Below, piece after piece: positions 48,594-56,931 of a stretch of DNA of 64,000 nucleotides. The stretch covers positions 4,576,001-4,640,000 of the forward strand of contig NC_010524.1 of NCBI RefSeq assembly GCF_000019785.1, given 5' to 3'. The stretch's first letter is position 1. The number at the start of each line of letters is the position of its first letter. The notes beneath the pieces were generated by a model, which was given only the letters and a program-made list of their open reading frames with translations, ran no database searches and was not told the DNA's origin. The DNA is from Leptothrix cholodnii SP-6 (GTDB taxonomy: Bacteria; Pseudomonadota; Gammaproteobacteria; Burkholderiales; Burkholderiaceae_C). Made by a program: the position numbers and the translations under genes.

Positions 48594-50087
48594 TCACGGG
48601 CCGCCGGAATCGGCCGCCAATGTCAGAGTAATGCACAGACCAGACGCCTCATCTTGACCGATCGCAAGATGGCCGCGCATGGGTTCGAGGATGGCGCGGC
48701 TCGACAACAGCAGGCGCTGGTGCTGCGGGCGGGCCAGGTCGAGCGGCACCGGGAACATGAAGCGCACCTCGACCGCCGCCGCCACGCCGCGCGTGCGCAC
48801 CCGCACCGGCTCCGGCTGATTCGAGCCCGGCCCGCCCGGCGTGGCCGGGCCGCCGATCAGCGCGTCGCAGCCCATCGCCAGCGTCTGCATCAGCACCTGC
48901 TGCACGGCCTCGGCGGGGGCCAGCACGGCGGGCACGTCGCCGGCCAGGTCGGCGTCGAAGCGGATCGCGCGGTAGCGCTTGTCGTAGGCCATCAGCTGCA
49001 GCACCCGGCGCACCATCGCGTTGAGGTCGAGCCAGTCGAACTCGGTCGGCTGCGGCGCGGCCAGTTCGGCCAGGTTGCGGGCGGCGCGGGCGGCGCGCTG
49101 GGTCTGCGCCAGGATCAGCCGGGCGGCCTCGCCGATGCGCGCCGGCGGGGCGTCGGCATCGAGCGCATCGAGCTCCTGCGCCACCCCGGCGATCACCGCC
49201 AGCGGGTTGTTGACCTCGTGCGCCACGCCCGCGGCCAGCGCGCCCAGCGCCATCATCTTGTCCTGGTGCGAGCGCCGCAGGCCTTCGAGCTCGATCTGCT
49301 TTTCGCGCGCATCGAGGTCGGCCGACAGGCGGTTGACCGCGTGCATCAGGTGGCCGAGCTCGTCCTGCCGCGCCACCGGCAGGTCGACGCCGCGCGCGCC
49401 GTGCACGATCTGGCGCGCATGCAGTTCGAGCCGGCGGATGTCGCGCGCCAGGCGGGCGAAGAACCAGGCGGCGACGCTGCCGAACAGCGCGATGCCGAGC
49501 AGCGACAGCAGCAGCGAATCGCGCGTGACGGCGTCGTAGCGCTGCCGATAGGCCAGCGTCAGCGCGTCGCGCTGCTCGGCCAGGCGCAGGCGCCGCAGGT
49601 CGAAGTCGCCGGCGGTGCGGGTCAGCACCTCGCGCAGGTCGAGCCAGTGGGCCCGCACCGGCGCGGCCTGCAGCCGGCCGTAGCTGCGGTTGATGGCCCG
49701 CTCGAGCCCGGCGTAACGCGGGTCGAACTCGTCGAGCGTGGCGAACAGCCGGGCGCAGTTCTCCATGTAGAGCGCGAAGTCCGACGGCAGCGCCGGCTCG
49801 CCGGCCTCGCCTTCGCTGGCGTGCTGCAGGTCGAGCACCGCCGCGCTGACCGCCGCCTCGGTCAGCGCCAGCGCCTTCTCGTGGCGGGCGAGCTGCTGCA
49901 GGGTCTCGATGTTGTCGAACAGCCGGGCGCGCTCGACCGCCACGAACGCCAGCGCGCCGAGCAGGTAGCCCAGCAGCGCCAGCGTGGCGATCCAGCCCTT
50001 GGCGCGCAGGGACTTGCGCAGCGGCAGCGCGGCGCCGTCGGTGCGCGCATCGACCGCCATGCCGGCGGGCTCGGGCCGCTGGCTCAC
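48594..50087 (-). CDS. Membrane histidine kinase with degenerate ATPase domain
   Basis: 497 aa from the GTG at 50085-50087 (AGGG 7 nt upstream); an ATG at 50060 is an alternative. Two transmembrane helices (ATLALLGYLLGALAFVAV and SLLLSLLGIALFGSVAAWFF) flank a periplasmic helical sensor of about 110 residues. HAMP and the H-box GVAHEVNNPLAVIAG are good. The HATPase part is not: the N-box reads LAMGCDAL instead of NAxDA, and no DxGxGI or GTGLGL box is found (LLLSSRAILEPMRGHL sits at the expected place). It may rely on another kinase for phosphorylation, or act as a phosphatase. Partner of the sigma-54 regulator by operon. Confidence 0.85.
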   Translation of the reverse strand: MSQRPEPAGMAVDARTDGAALPLRKSLRAKGWIATLALLGYLLGALAFVAVERARLFDNIETLQQLARHEKALALTEAAVSAAVLDLQHASEGEAGEPALPSDFALYMENCARLFATLDEFDPRYAGLERAINRSYGRLQAAPVRAHWLDLREVLTRTAGDFDLRRLRLAEQRDALTLAYRQRYDAVTRDSLLLSLLGIALFGSVAAWFFARLARDIRRLELHARQIVHGARGVDLPVARQDELGHLMHAVNRLSADLDAREKQIELEGLRRSHQDKMMALGALAAGVAHEVNNPLAVIAGVAQELDALDADAPPARIGEAARLILAQTQRAARAARNLAELAAPQPTEFDWLDLNAMVRRVLQLMAYDKRYRAIRFDADLAGDVPAVLAPAEAVQQVLMQTLAMGCDALIGGPATPGGPGSNQPEPVRVRTRGVAAAVEVRFMFPVPLDLARPQHQRLLLSSRAILEPMRGHLAIGQDEASGLCITLTLAADSGGP

Positions 50088-50119
50088 GCGCCGGCCCTCA
50101 TCCGACCGGCAAGGGCTTT

Positions 50120-50134
50120 GGGTACAGCGCTTGC
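50120..50134 (+). promoter_or_regulatory. Candidate sigma-54 promoter of the Sel1-repeat gene
   Basis: GGGTAC-N5-TTGC matches the -24/-12 consensus TGGCAC-N5-TTGC at eight of ten positions, with the invariant GG and GC at correct spacing. It is 31 bp before the ATG at 50166 and lies in the divergent gap opposite the genes for a sigma-54 activator and its kinase. Confidence 0.4.
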
Positions 50135-50165
50135 ATGACCGCAACGGTTCGTTCGGAGATTGCCC

Positions 50166-50693
50166 ATGTCATTTGCCCCACATCTTGCTGCGCTCGTGAT
50201 CTCGGCATGCATTTTTCCTTCATGGGCGGGGCCGCTCGAAGACGGTGTCGATGCCGTCAATCGCAAGGACTATCCGACCGCGATCCGGCTGCTCGAGCCG
50301 CTGGCGCGCTCGGGCGATGCGCTGGCGCAGCTGCGGATCGGGCTTCTGCACTATCACGGCCATGGGGTGCGGGAGAACGATGCGATGGCCTTGCAGTGGT
50401 TCGAACGCGCGGCCCGGCAAGGATTGGCTGAAGCGCAATTTCATCTAGGCAATATGTATGCCTATGGATTGGCCGATCCGGGCCACGATGTCGACCCGAG
50501 TCGGCTCGCCGCGCAGTGGTATTTCGAGGCCGCGCGGCAGGGTCACGCGCAGGCGCAGTACAGCCTGGGCATCCTGTTCCTGACCGGCACCGGCGTGGTC
50601 CAGAGCCCGGAAGAAGCCGCGCGCTGGATCGAGCGCGCCGCCGCCCAGGGCCATGCCGACGCCGCCGCCTACCTCAAGGGCAAGGCGCCCTGA
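50166..50693 (+). CDS. Secreted Sel1-repeat protein
   Basis: 175 aa. Signal peptide (core APHLAALVISACIFPSWAGP) then about four Sel1-type TPR repeats, such as ALAQLRIGLLHYHGHGVREN, AEAQFHLGNMYAYGL, AQAQYSLGILFLTGTGV and AEEAARW-like EEAARWIERAAAQGHADA. Such repeats bind proteins in envelope signalling or assembly. The ATG has GGAG 7 nt upstream; an in-frame TTG two codons earlier is less likely. Divergent from the kinase gene and convergent with the cytochrome operon end. Confidence 0.85.
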   Translation: MSFAPHLAALVISACIFPSWAGPLEDGVDAVNRKDYPTAIRLLEPLARSGDALAQLRIGLLHYHGHGVRENDAMALQWFERAARQGLAEAQFHLGNMYAYGLADPGHDVDPSRLAAQWYFEAARQGHAQAQYSLGILFLTGTGVVQSPEEAARWIERAAAQGHADAAAYLKGKAP

Positions 50694-50729
50694 TCCGACC
50701 CCATGAACGGGAAGTGACGGCGGGATCGC

Positions 50730-50745
50730 TTCCCGGAAACGGGAA
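50730..50745. terminator. Small hairpin between convergent genes
   Basis: TTCCCG-GAAA-CGGGAA: a 6-bp stem closed by a GAAA tetraloop in the 81-bp gap between the Sel1 gene (plus) and the end of the cytochrome operon (minus). Symmetric position suits a bidirectional terminator, though no strong T-run follows. Confidence 0.35.
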
Positions 50746-50774
50746 ATCTGATAGCGCCTTGAGCCCGGTGCGGC

Positions 50775-51374
50775 TCAGCGCCCGGGTGCCGACGCAGCCC
50801 GGCGCGCGGCGATCTGGCTCTCCCACTCCCACACCGCGGCGCGGGCGCGGCGCAGATGGGCCTCGTTTTCGGCGTGACCGAGGTGAAGGTAGGTGCGCAT
50901 CGCGCCGAGTGCGAGCTCGAGGTCGCCGAGCGACTCGTGCGCCAGCGCCAGGCCGTAATAGGCGTTGGCCTGATCGGCCTTGAGCACCAGGGCGTTGTCG
51001 AAGGCGTTGCGCGCCAGTGCCGGGCGCTGCAGGCCGAGCATCGCGAAACCCAGGTTGACGTGCGCCTCGGGCAGGCGCGGCGCCCGCTCGATCACGCGGT
51101 GCAAGGCGCTGGCGGCCTGGGCGTGCTGCTGCGAATTCAGCAGCACGACGGCGGCCTCGAACTGCCGGCGCAGCTCGGCGTCCGGCGCCGTGGCACCGGC
51201 GTCGACACCGGCGTCGACACCGGGGGTGGCGTCGACATCCGCGCCGGAGGCGGCGTCGGCAACGGCCGCCTCGGACACCCGGGCCGGCGGCAGGCGGGCG
51301 ATCCAGAAGCCGCCGAGCAGCACCGCGGCCACGGTCAGCGCCAGGCCCAGCCCACGCTGGTCGCGCCGTTTCAT
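50775..51374 (-). CDS. Membrane-anchored TPR protein
   Basis: 199 aa. One N-terminal membrane anchor (LGLALTVAAVLLGGFWIA), a linker with GVDAGVDAG-type repeats, and TPR units (about residues 90-175: LPEAHVNLGFAMLGLQRPAL, ADQANAYYGLALAHESLGDL). It is coupled to ccsA (ATGA), so an apocytochrome-binding chaperone for haem attachment, as with NrfG/CcmH TPR domains, is plausible. Last gene of the electron-transfer operon. Confidence 0.78.
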   Translation of the reverse strand: MKRRDQRGLGLALTVAAVLLGGFWIARLPPARVSEAAVADAASGADVDATPGVDAGVDAGATAPDAELRRQFEAAVVLLNSQQHAQAASALHRVIERAPRLPEAHVNLGFAMLGLQRPALARNAFDNALVLKADQANAYYGLALAHESLGDLELALGAMRTYLHLGHAENEAHLRRARAAVWEWESQIAARRAASAPGR

Positions 51375-52195
51375 ATCGCGCCCTTGTGCGGCACGGTCGA
51401 GATGAAGGGCACGCCGAAGAAGGTCACGAAGGCCAGCACGAACACGCCCAGCAGCCACAGGCCGAACAGCGCCGGCGCCGGCCGCAGCGTGGCGCGCGCG
51501 TGCAAGGCGGCCGCCAGCGCCAGCCAGCTGACGAAAGCCCAACTCTCCAGCGGATCCCAGGCCCAGTAGCGGCCCCAGGCGTCCTGCGCCCAGGCGGCGC
51601 CGACGATCAGCATCAGCGTGTCGAACACGAAGGCGTAGGCGGCGAAACGGTGCGCCAGCGTGTCGAAGCGGCGGTCGTCCGGCAGATCGACGCAACGCCG
51701 CGCGCCCCAGCCGCTGCAGCGCAGCCACGGCACCGCCACCAGCGCCAGCGCCACCAGCAGCAGGCCGAGGTAGAGCTTGCCGACCAGCGTGTGCAGGTAC
51801 AGCAGCAGCGTGTCGTAGGTGGGTGGCAGGTGGCCGGGCCGGGCGTCGGCCATCAGCAGCCAGACGCCCATCACCAGCAGCACCGGCGCGAGCATCAGCA
51901 CGACCGCCCGCAGCTCGCGCACCCGCGCGGTCGACAGTGCGAACACCAGCGCCAGGCTCCACAGGTTGCTGCTGAGGATCTCGTGCATGGTCGTGAACGG
52001 GCCGTGGCCGAGCGCGCGCCAGCGCGTGGCCAGCGCCAGCGTGTGCAGCGCCAGCGCGGCGATCAGCGCCAGCGTGGCCAGCTGCTGCGCCTGCCGTGCC
52101 CGCGGCAACGCGACCGCGCCGAGCGCCGGCCAGGCCAGCGCGGCCACCAGGCCGTAACCGCCGAGCGCGGCCCACAGCAGCAGCGACTCAGGCAT
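51371..52195 (-). CDS. ccsA: Cytochrome c maturation System II protein CcsA/ResC
   Basis: 274 aa, about eight transmembrane segments. CcsA handles haem export and ligation to CXXCH motifs with CcsB. The Trp-rich WWD motif is present (YWAWDPLESWAFVSWL, about residues 205-220), plus conserved His in GHGPFTTMHEIL, in the AHRF stretch and near the C-terminus (VPHKGAI). Length is slightly under typical. Overlaps ccsB by 8 bp. Its position inside the cytochrome operon implies maturation of these multihaem proteins. Confidence 0.92.
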   Translation of the reverse strand: MPESLLLWAALGGYGLVAALAWPALGAVALPRARQAQQLATLALIAALALHTLALATRWRALGHGPFTTMHEILSSNLWSLALVFALSTARVRELRAVVLMLAPVLLVMGVWLLMADARPGHLPPTYDTLLLYLHTLVGKLYLGLLLVALALVAVPWLRCSGWGARRCVDLPDDRRFDTLAHRFAAYAFVFDTLMLIVGAAWAQDAWGRYWAWDPLESWAFVSWLALAAALHARATLRPAPALFGLWLLGVFVLAFVTFFGVPFISTVPHKGAI

Positions 52196-53222
52196 CGCCG
52201 GCTCCACGGGCCGAGGCCGGCGTCGGAAGGGAACCGGCGCGCGACACGACAAGCGGCGCGGCAAAGAAGAACCGCTGCGTGTAGTGCCAGGCCAGCGCCA
52301 GCGCCGCCAGCAGCGCGGCGGCCAGCAGCCACGGCAGCGTCCAGTCGTACGACACGCGGTAGCCCATCCAGCTGCGCAGGCCCTCGTAGACCAGCGTGCC
52401 GCCATCGAGCTCGACCGATGCGCCCGGCGCCAGTTCGGCGCGCAGCGCGCCCACGCGCAACACCAGCCGGTGCGGGTCGGGCAGCCGGAAGCTGGCGTTC
52501 TTGGTGGGGTCGATCAGGGTCTGGTCGAACTGCAGCTGCACCCAGACGCCGCGGCCGTCGGGCAGCTGCCAGTCGCTCGACTGGCGCAGCGCATGGGCCG
52601 GGTAGCTCGGCAGGTGCACGGCGCCGGTGACGGCCTGGCCGCGCTGCGGCCGCCAGGTCAGCAGCGGCGCGAAACCCTTGTTGGGGCTGGTGTAGAAGCG
52701 GTAGCCGTCGAGCACCAGCGGGCGGTGGTCGCCGATCACGGCGCTGCGCGGCGTGCCGTCGGCATCGGTCCAGGCCACGCGGTTGCGGGTGGCGCCGCGT
52801 TTGAGGCCGGGCGCGTAGTCGATCTCGAAGCCGTCGTGGCGGAAGGCCAGCCGCGCCAGGTCGTCGCGGTGCCAGGGGCCGGCGCGGGCGTCGAGCAGGC
52901 GGCCGTCGAAATCGACACCTTGCGTCAGCTCGAACCGGCCGTCCAGCGCCATCAGCCGGCCCAGCGCCACCAGCACCACCAGCGCCAGCAGGGCGAGGTG
53001 TGCCACCAGCAGCGGCAGCTGGCGCCGGAACGCCGGGTGCACCACCAGCGCGGCCAGCAGATTCAGCGCCAGCAGGCCGATCGCCAGCACCAGCAGCACG
53101 CCACCCGGCAGCCCCTCGATCTGGCCGGCCAGCACGGCTGCGGCGAGCAGCGCCATGCCCGCCAGCGTCGAGCGCAGCGAGCCGAAATGCGCCAGCACGG
53201 CGTGCGGGGTGCGTGGTTTCAT
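52188..53222 (-). CDS. ccsB: Cytochrome c maturation System II protein CcsB/ResB
   Basis: 344 aa. ResB family: three N-terminal transmembrane helices (LAGMALLAAAVLAGQIEG, GVLLVLAIGLLALNLLAAL, LLALVVLVALGRLMAL), a large periplasmic domain with DGYRFYTSPNKGFAPLL and QFDQTLIDPTKNASF, and a C-terminal helix (LPWLLAAALLAALALAW). The FGSLRST start is typical. It is shorter than canonical ResB (about 450 aa), mainly in the periplasmic domain. Coupled by ATGA to the 11-haem cytochrome gene and by overlap to ccsA. Confidence 0.9.
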   Translation of the reverse strand: MKPRTPHAVLAHFGSLRSTLAGMALLAAAVLAGQIEGLPGGVLLVLAIGLLALNLLAALVVHPAFRRQLPLLVAHLALLALVVLVALGRLMALDGRFELTQGVDFDGRLLDARAGPWHRDDLARLAFRHDGFEIDYAPGLKRGATRNRVAWTDADGTPRSAVIGDHRPLVLDGYRFYTSPNKGFAPLLTWRPQRGQAVTGAVHLPSYPAHALRQSSDWQLPDGRGVWVQLQFDQTLIDPTKNASFRLPDPHRLVLRVGALRAELAPGASVELDGGTLVYEGLRSWMGYRVSYDWTLPWLLAAALLAALALAWHYTQRFFFAAPLVVSRAGSLPTPASARGAGDA

Positions 53223-55822
53223 GGCGGGTTTTCGCAGACGTCCCTCATCCAGTCGCGGCCGTTGCCGGTGTTGTTGCCGTTGGTGCCGAAGGTGGTGGCC
53301 GAGTTGTTGGAGCCGCAGTTGGTGTCGGTCCAGTTGCCGCTGGTGGCGAAGGTGCGCACCTTGAGCTTGGCGTTGAGGTAGTAGGGCTCCTGGTTGTAGG
53401 CCTGGCCGGGTGCGTTCTCGCGCCACTCTTCATTGCCGGCGCGGCCGGCCTCGGGGCCGACGTCGTTGAGGTTGACCAGCAGGGCCTTGTTCTTCCAGCC
53501 GTGCGGCACCGCCACGTGGCACCAGCTGCAGCGGATGTCGCCGATCTTGTCGGTGTGGAAGGCGTGCAGGTTGTTCTCGCCACCGCCGCGGAATCCGGTG
53601 GTGCCGCCGCCCCCCGCACTGGCATAGGTGGCCGGGTTGTGGCACTTGAAGCACAGGCCGTTGGCCGCCGCGCCACCGCCGCCGCCGACCGTGCTGTTCC
53701 ACACCCCCTTGAGCAGGAAGTTGTTGTTGGAGCCGTGCGGCCCCCACGGTGTGCCGTCCTCGCCGCCGGGCGGCACGACGCTGGTGTCGGGCGTGTTGGC
53801 GCCGTGGCAGTCGCTGCAGTACATGGTCTGGCTGCCGATCGCGTTGCCCCACGGCGCGCGGAAGGCCGCGGCGTTGGGCGCGTTGCGGCCGGTGGCGTCC
53901 ATCACCGGGTGCCAGGAGCGGTGGTTGTTGGTGGCGTAGATGCTGCCGGCGCCCGAGTTCGGCCCGGTGCCGTCGCCGCGGTGGCTCAGCGGCGCCTGGA
54001 ACTCCTTGGCCTGATTCGTGTAGACCGTCAGGTTGTTGCTGCCCACCGGCGTGCCGCCGCTGTGGCCGAGCGCCGGCCGGTTGCCGAGCGGGTAGGCGTT
54101 GTTGTCGGGGTAGCCGTAGTCGGAGTGGCACTTCAGGCAGATCTGGTACTCACGCGTCACGTAGGCCGCGCCGACCGAGGTGTCGATGCTCGCGCCCGGG
54201 TCGCCGCGCTTGACGGTGTAGCCGCTGGGCAGCGCCTGGAACGAGGTCGAGGCGTAGTTGGGCTCGACGCCCCAGCCGCCGCGCAGCACGCCCGAGGCGA
54301 TGTTGCTGTGGGTGTAGCCGGTGACCTCGTCGTGGCGGTGCGTGCCGGCGGCGTCGGGCGCGCCGGTGATGCCGGCCACGCCGCCGGCGAAGCTGCGGAA
54401 CTTCACCACCCGGTGCGGGTTGTGGCAGTCGGTGCACTCGGCGTGGCGGCGCGCCAGCAGCGAACGCGACTCGACAAAATCGGCGCCGCAGCGGTTGGCC
54501 GGGCTGCTGCAGTCGAGCGAGAAGTCGGCGAAGCTGCCGCCGATGTCGTGCACCTCGTCGGTCACGCCGCCCTGGTCCGACGTGGTGATCGGCATGCGCA
54601 CCGCGAGGCTGAACTCGCTCTCGATGTTGGGCACCTGCAGCACCGAGTTCAGCACCGACTTGGCCGCCGTGGTGTGGCACTGGTAGCAGGTGTTCTCGAG
54701 CGCCGGATTGCCGCCCTGCTTGGCCGCCAGCGGGTTGCCGACCGGCAGCGGCGCGTCGGTGCCCTCGCGCGTCAGGCGGCGCGCGCCCTGCACGGTGTGG
54801 GTGTCGTGGCAGCTCAGGCACGAGGCCTTCCAGACCGGCAGGCCGGTGGGGAACTCGCGCAACGTGGCGGCCGCGTCGCGAAAGGTTTCATCGGCGACGT
54901 CGGGCCGTGCGTGGGCCGAATACGCCCAGCCGCCGATCGCCTGGTTCTTGTCGTGGCAGGACAGGCAGATGATGTCGGCCGCCACGTTGTGCGCGGCGCT
55001 CGGCGCGCTCTCCTGGAAACGCTGGGTGCGCAGGAACTTCTGGTTGCCCTTGCTCGCGTCGAGCTCGCGGATGTGCGGGTCGTGGCAGGTGGCGCACTGC
55101 ACCTGGCCGGTGCCATTCGTGCCGGTCGGCTCCAGCGGCAGCAGCGGCTTGTTGCCGGGCGAGCGCAGCCCCAGCACCGTGCCGCTGCCGGCCGGCCAGC
55201 GCTGCGTGGCGTCGACCGGGCGCAGCTCGCCGTCGCGGGTGGCCAGCGCGCTGTTGAAGGTCAGCGAGATCGGGTGGTCGTTGCGCAGGTCGTTGCCGAG
55301 CAGGCGCGTGAAGCCGCTCTGCGCGCCCTCGCCCGCCGGCATCGTGCCGCCGGCTGCCGTGCCGGTCATCGGGATGGTGACGTTCTGCGTGCCGTTGAGC
55401 ACGTTGACGTTGCCGATCGCCAGCGTGCCGTCGTGGCAGGACAGGCACAGCTTGGAGCTGCCGCCCGGCTGCGCGTTCAGGCCGTCGAGGATGACCTGCG
55501 CGTCGAGCGACGACGAGGTGTAGGGCGTGTAGGTGGTGCCCGCGGGCACGCGCCGGTTCCACAGCGGCGCACGCAGCGCTGCGCCGCCCAGGTCCGCCTG
55601 CGAGGCGCCGTGCGGCGTGTGGCAGAAGACGCAGACCTCGGTAACGCCACCCGTTGTGCCACCGGCCGCCGCACGGGTCGTGCCGGGGCCGTCGACCGAC
55701 AGGTTGTGGCGCGTGCCACGCACGTCGGACACCCGCTGCGCCAGCGTCGGCGCCGCCAGCCACGACAGCGCGCAGACCAGCAGCAGCGCGGCCAGGACAC
55801 GAGCGCGCATCAGTCCACGCAT
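53219..55822 (-). CDS. Secreted 11-haem cytochrome c
   Basis: 867 aa. Signal peptide (core LAALLLVCALSWLAAPTLAQ), then eleven CXXCH sites in order: CVFCH, CLSCH, CATCH, CLSCH, CLSCH, CYQCH, CTDCH, CLKCH, CSDCH, CFKCH, CSWCH. Several are followed by DPH, NPH or TPHG, as in paired-CXXCH proteins, and free His for bis-His ligation are plentiful. Extra Cys pairs (DCSSPANRC; TNCGS with CENPP at the end) may form disulfides. No lipobox and no known family name. The ATG at 55822 overlaps the upstream stop by one base. Periplasmic or extracellular electron conduit partner of the barrel encoded upstream (inference). Confidence 0.9.
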   Translation of the reverse strand: MRGLMRARVLAALLLVCALSWLAAPTLAQRVSDVRGTRHNLSVDGPGTTRAAAGGTTGGVTEVCVFCHTPHGASQADLGGAALRAPLWNRRVPAGTTYTPYTSSSLDAQVILDGLNAQPGGSSKLCLSCHDGTLAIGNVNVLNGTQNVTIPMTGTAAGGTMPAGEGAQSGFTRLLGNDLRNDHPISLTFNSALATRDGELRPVDATQRWPAGSGTVLGLRSPGNKPLLPLEPTGTNGTGQVQCATCHDPHIRELDASKGNQKFLRTQRFQESAPSAAHNVAADIICLSCHDKNQAIGGWAYSAHARPDVADETFRDAAATLREFPTGLPVWKASCLSCHDTHTVQGARRLTREGTDAPLPVGNPLAAKQGGNPALENTCYQCHTTAAKSVLNSVLQVPNIESEFSLAVRMPITTSDQGGVTDEVHDIGGSFADFSLDCSSPANRCGADFVESRSLLARRHAECTDCHNPHRVVKFRSFAGGVAGITGAPDAAGTHRHDEVTGYTHSNIASGVLRGGWGVEPNYASTSFQALPSGYTVKRGDPGASIDTSVGAAYVTREYQICLKCHSDYGYPDNNAYPLGNRPALGHSGGTPVGSNNLTVYTNQAKEFQAPLSHRGDGTGPNSGAGSIYATNNHRSWHPVMDATGRNAPNAAAFRAPWGNAIGSQTMYCSDCHGANTPDTSVVPPGGEDGTPWGPHGSNNNFLLKGVWNSTVGGGGGAAANGLCFKCHNPATYASAGGGGTTGFRGGGENNLHAFHTDKIGDIRCSWCHVAVPHGWKNKALLVNLNDVGPEAGRAGNEEWRENAPGQAYNQEPYYLNAKLKVRTFATSGNWTDTNCGSNNSATTFGTNGNNTGNGRDWMRDVCENPP

Positions 55823-56931
55823 CAGCCACCCCCCAGAAACTGCAGCCGCAGCACGCGGCCATTGAACATGTCGGCGACGAAGACCTGATCGCTCGTGTCG
55901 ACCCACACCCCCGCCGGCAGGTAGAAGCGGCCGATGGCGGTGCCGCCGCCGCTGATCGGTAGCAGGAATTCGCCACTGGGCGAGTACACCAGCAGGCTGT
56001 CGTAATACGACTCGACCACGTAGACGCGGCCTTCGCTGTCGACCGCCACGCCCTTCGGGCGCACCAGATTGCCGAGCACCAGGCCGCGGCTGCCGAACTG
56101 GCCGGGCAGCGGCTCGCCGGCGGCGCTGAAGACCTGCACGCGGTTGTTGAGCGTGTCGGTGACGTAGAGCTTGCCGTCGGCCAAGGCCAGGTGGGTCGGG
56201 AAGTTGAACTCGCCCGCGCCCTCGCCACGCTGGCCGATCACATGCTGCAGCGCGCCGGCGGCGTCGAACACCTTGACCTGGTGCGCGTAGGTGTCGGCCA
56301 CGTAGAGCCAGCCGCTGGCGGTGTCACGCGCCAGCCCGGTCGGGCGCTGCAGCTGGCCGCGGCCGATCACGCCCAGCGGCTCGCCCTTGGCATCGAGGCG
56401 GGCGACAAAACCGAGTTCGGCATCGGCCACCCACAGCTCGCCGTTGGGGCCCAGCGCCAGGCCGGACGGCGCGACGAAGTTGAGCAGCCCGGCGGCGCGC
56501 TCCCACAGCTGCAGCTCGCCGCCCTTTTCATCGAACACGAACACCGCCTGCCGGCTGGTGTCGCTGACGTAGAGGCGCCCGCGTGTCTCGTCGCCGATCA
56601 GCGCCGACGGCCGCTGCAGCACCAGCGGCTTGACCGCGTCGTCGTCCAGCCCGACCAGCCAGCGGCCGAAGGCGCGCCAGCGGTTGCTGCCGGCGTCGGG
56701 GCGGCGGAAGTTCGGCTCGCCGGTCAGCGTGCCGGCGTAGACGAACCGCGGCTGCTCCGGCGCCGCCGGCCAGACCGGGCGCTGTGCCGGTGGCAGGGCG
56801 TCAAGGCCGTAATGCATCTGGCCGCGTACCGGCTCGACCCCGGCACAGCCGGCCAACGCCGCGAGCACCGACAGCACGGCGCACAGCAGCGCGGCGTGCA
56901 TCGATCGGTGCAGCAGCGCGCGGGCTGTCAC
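55822..56931 (-). CDS. NHL-repeat lipoprotein I
   Basis: 369 aa. Lipoprotein signal (LSVLAALAGC), then six NHL-type beta-propeller blades, for example RPSALIGDETRGRLYVSDTS, APSGLALGPNGELWVADAEL, RPTGLARDTASGWLYVADTY, FPTHLALADGKLYVTDTLNN and RPKGVAVDSEGRVYVVESYY. GTG start at 56931 overlaps the previous stop (GTGA). NHL proteins recur in porin-cytochrome clusters, possibly as scaffolds holding cytochromes at a membrane. Related in plan to the next lipoprotein. Confidence 0.87.
   Translation of the reverse strand: MTARALLHRSMHAALLCAVLSVLAALAGCAGVEPVRGQMHYGLDALPPAQRPVWPAAPEQPRFVYAGTLTGEPNFRRPDAGSNRWRAFGRWLVGLDDDAVKPLVLQRPSALIGDETRGRLYVSDTSRQAVFVFDEKGGELQLWERAAGLLNFVAPSGLALGPNGELWVADAELGFVARLDAKGEPLGVIGRGQLQRPTGLARDTASGWLYVADTYAHQVKVFDAAGALQHVIGQRGEGAGEFNFPTHLALADGKLYVTDTLNNRVQVFSAAGEPLPGQFGSRGLVLGNLVRPKGVAVDSEGRVYVVESYYDSLLVYSPSGEFLLPISGGGTAIGRFYLPAGVWVDTSDQVFVADMFNGRVLRLQFLGGG

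Noticed and set aside
53000..55888. Long plus-strand frame opposite the 11-haem cytochrome
   Set aside because: The minus strand has eleven CXXCH sites and a signal peptide; the plus frame has only Val/Ala/Arg-rich sequence.
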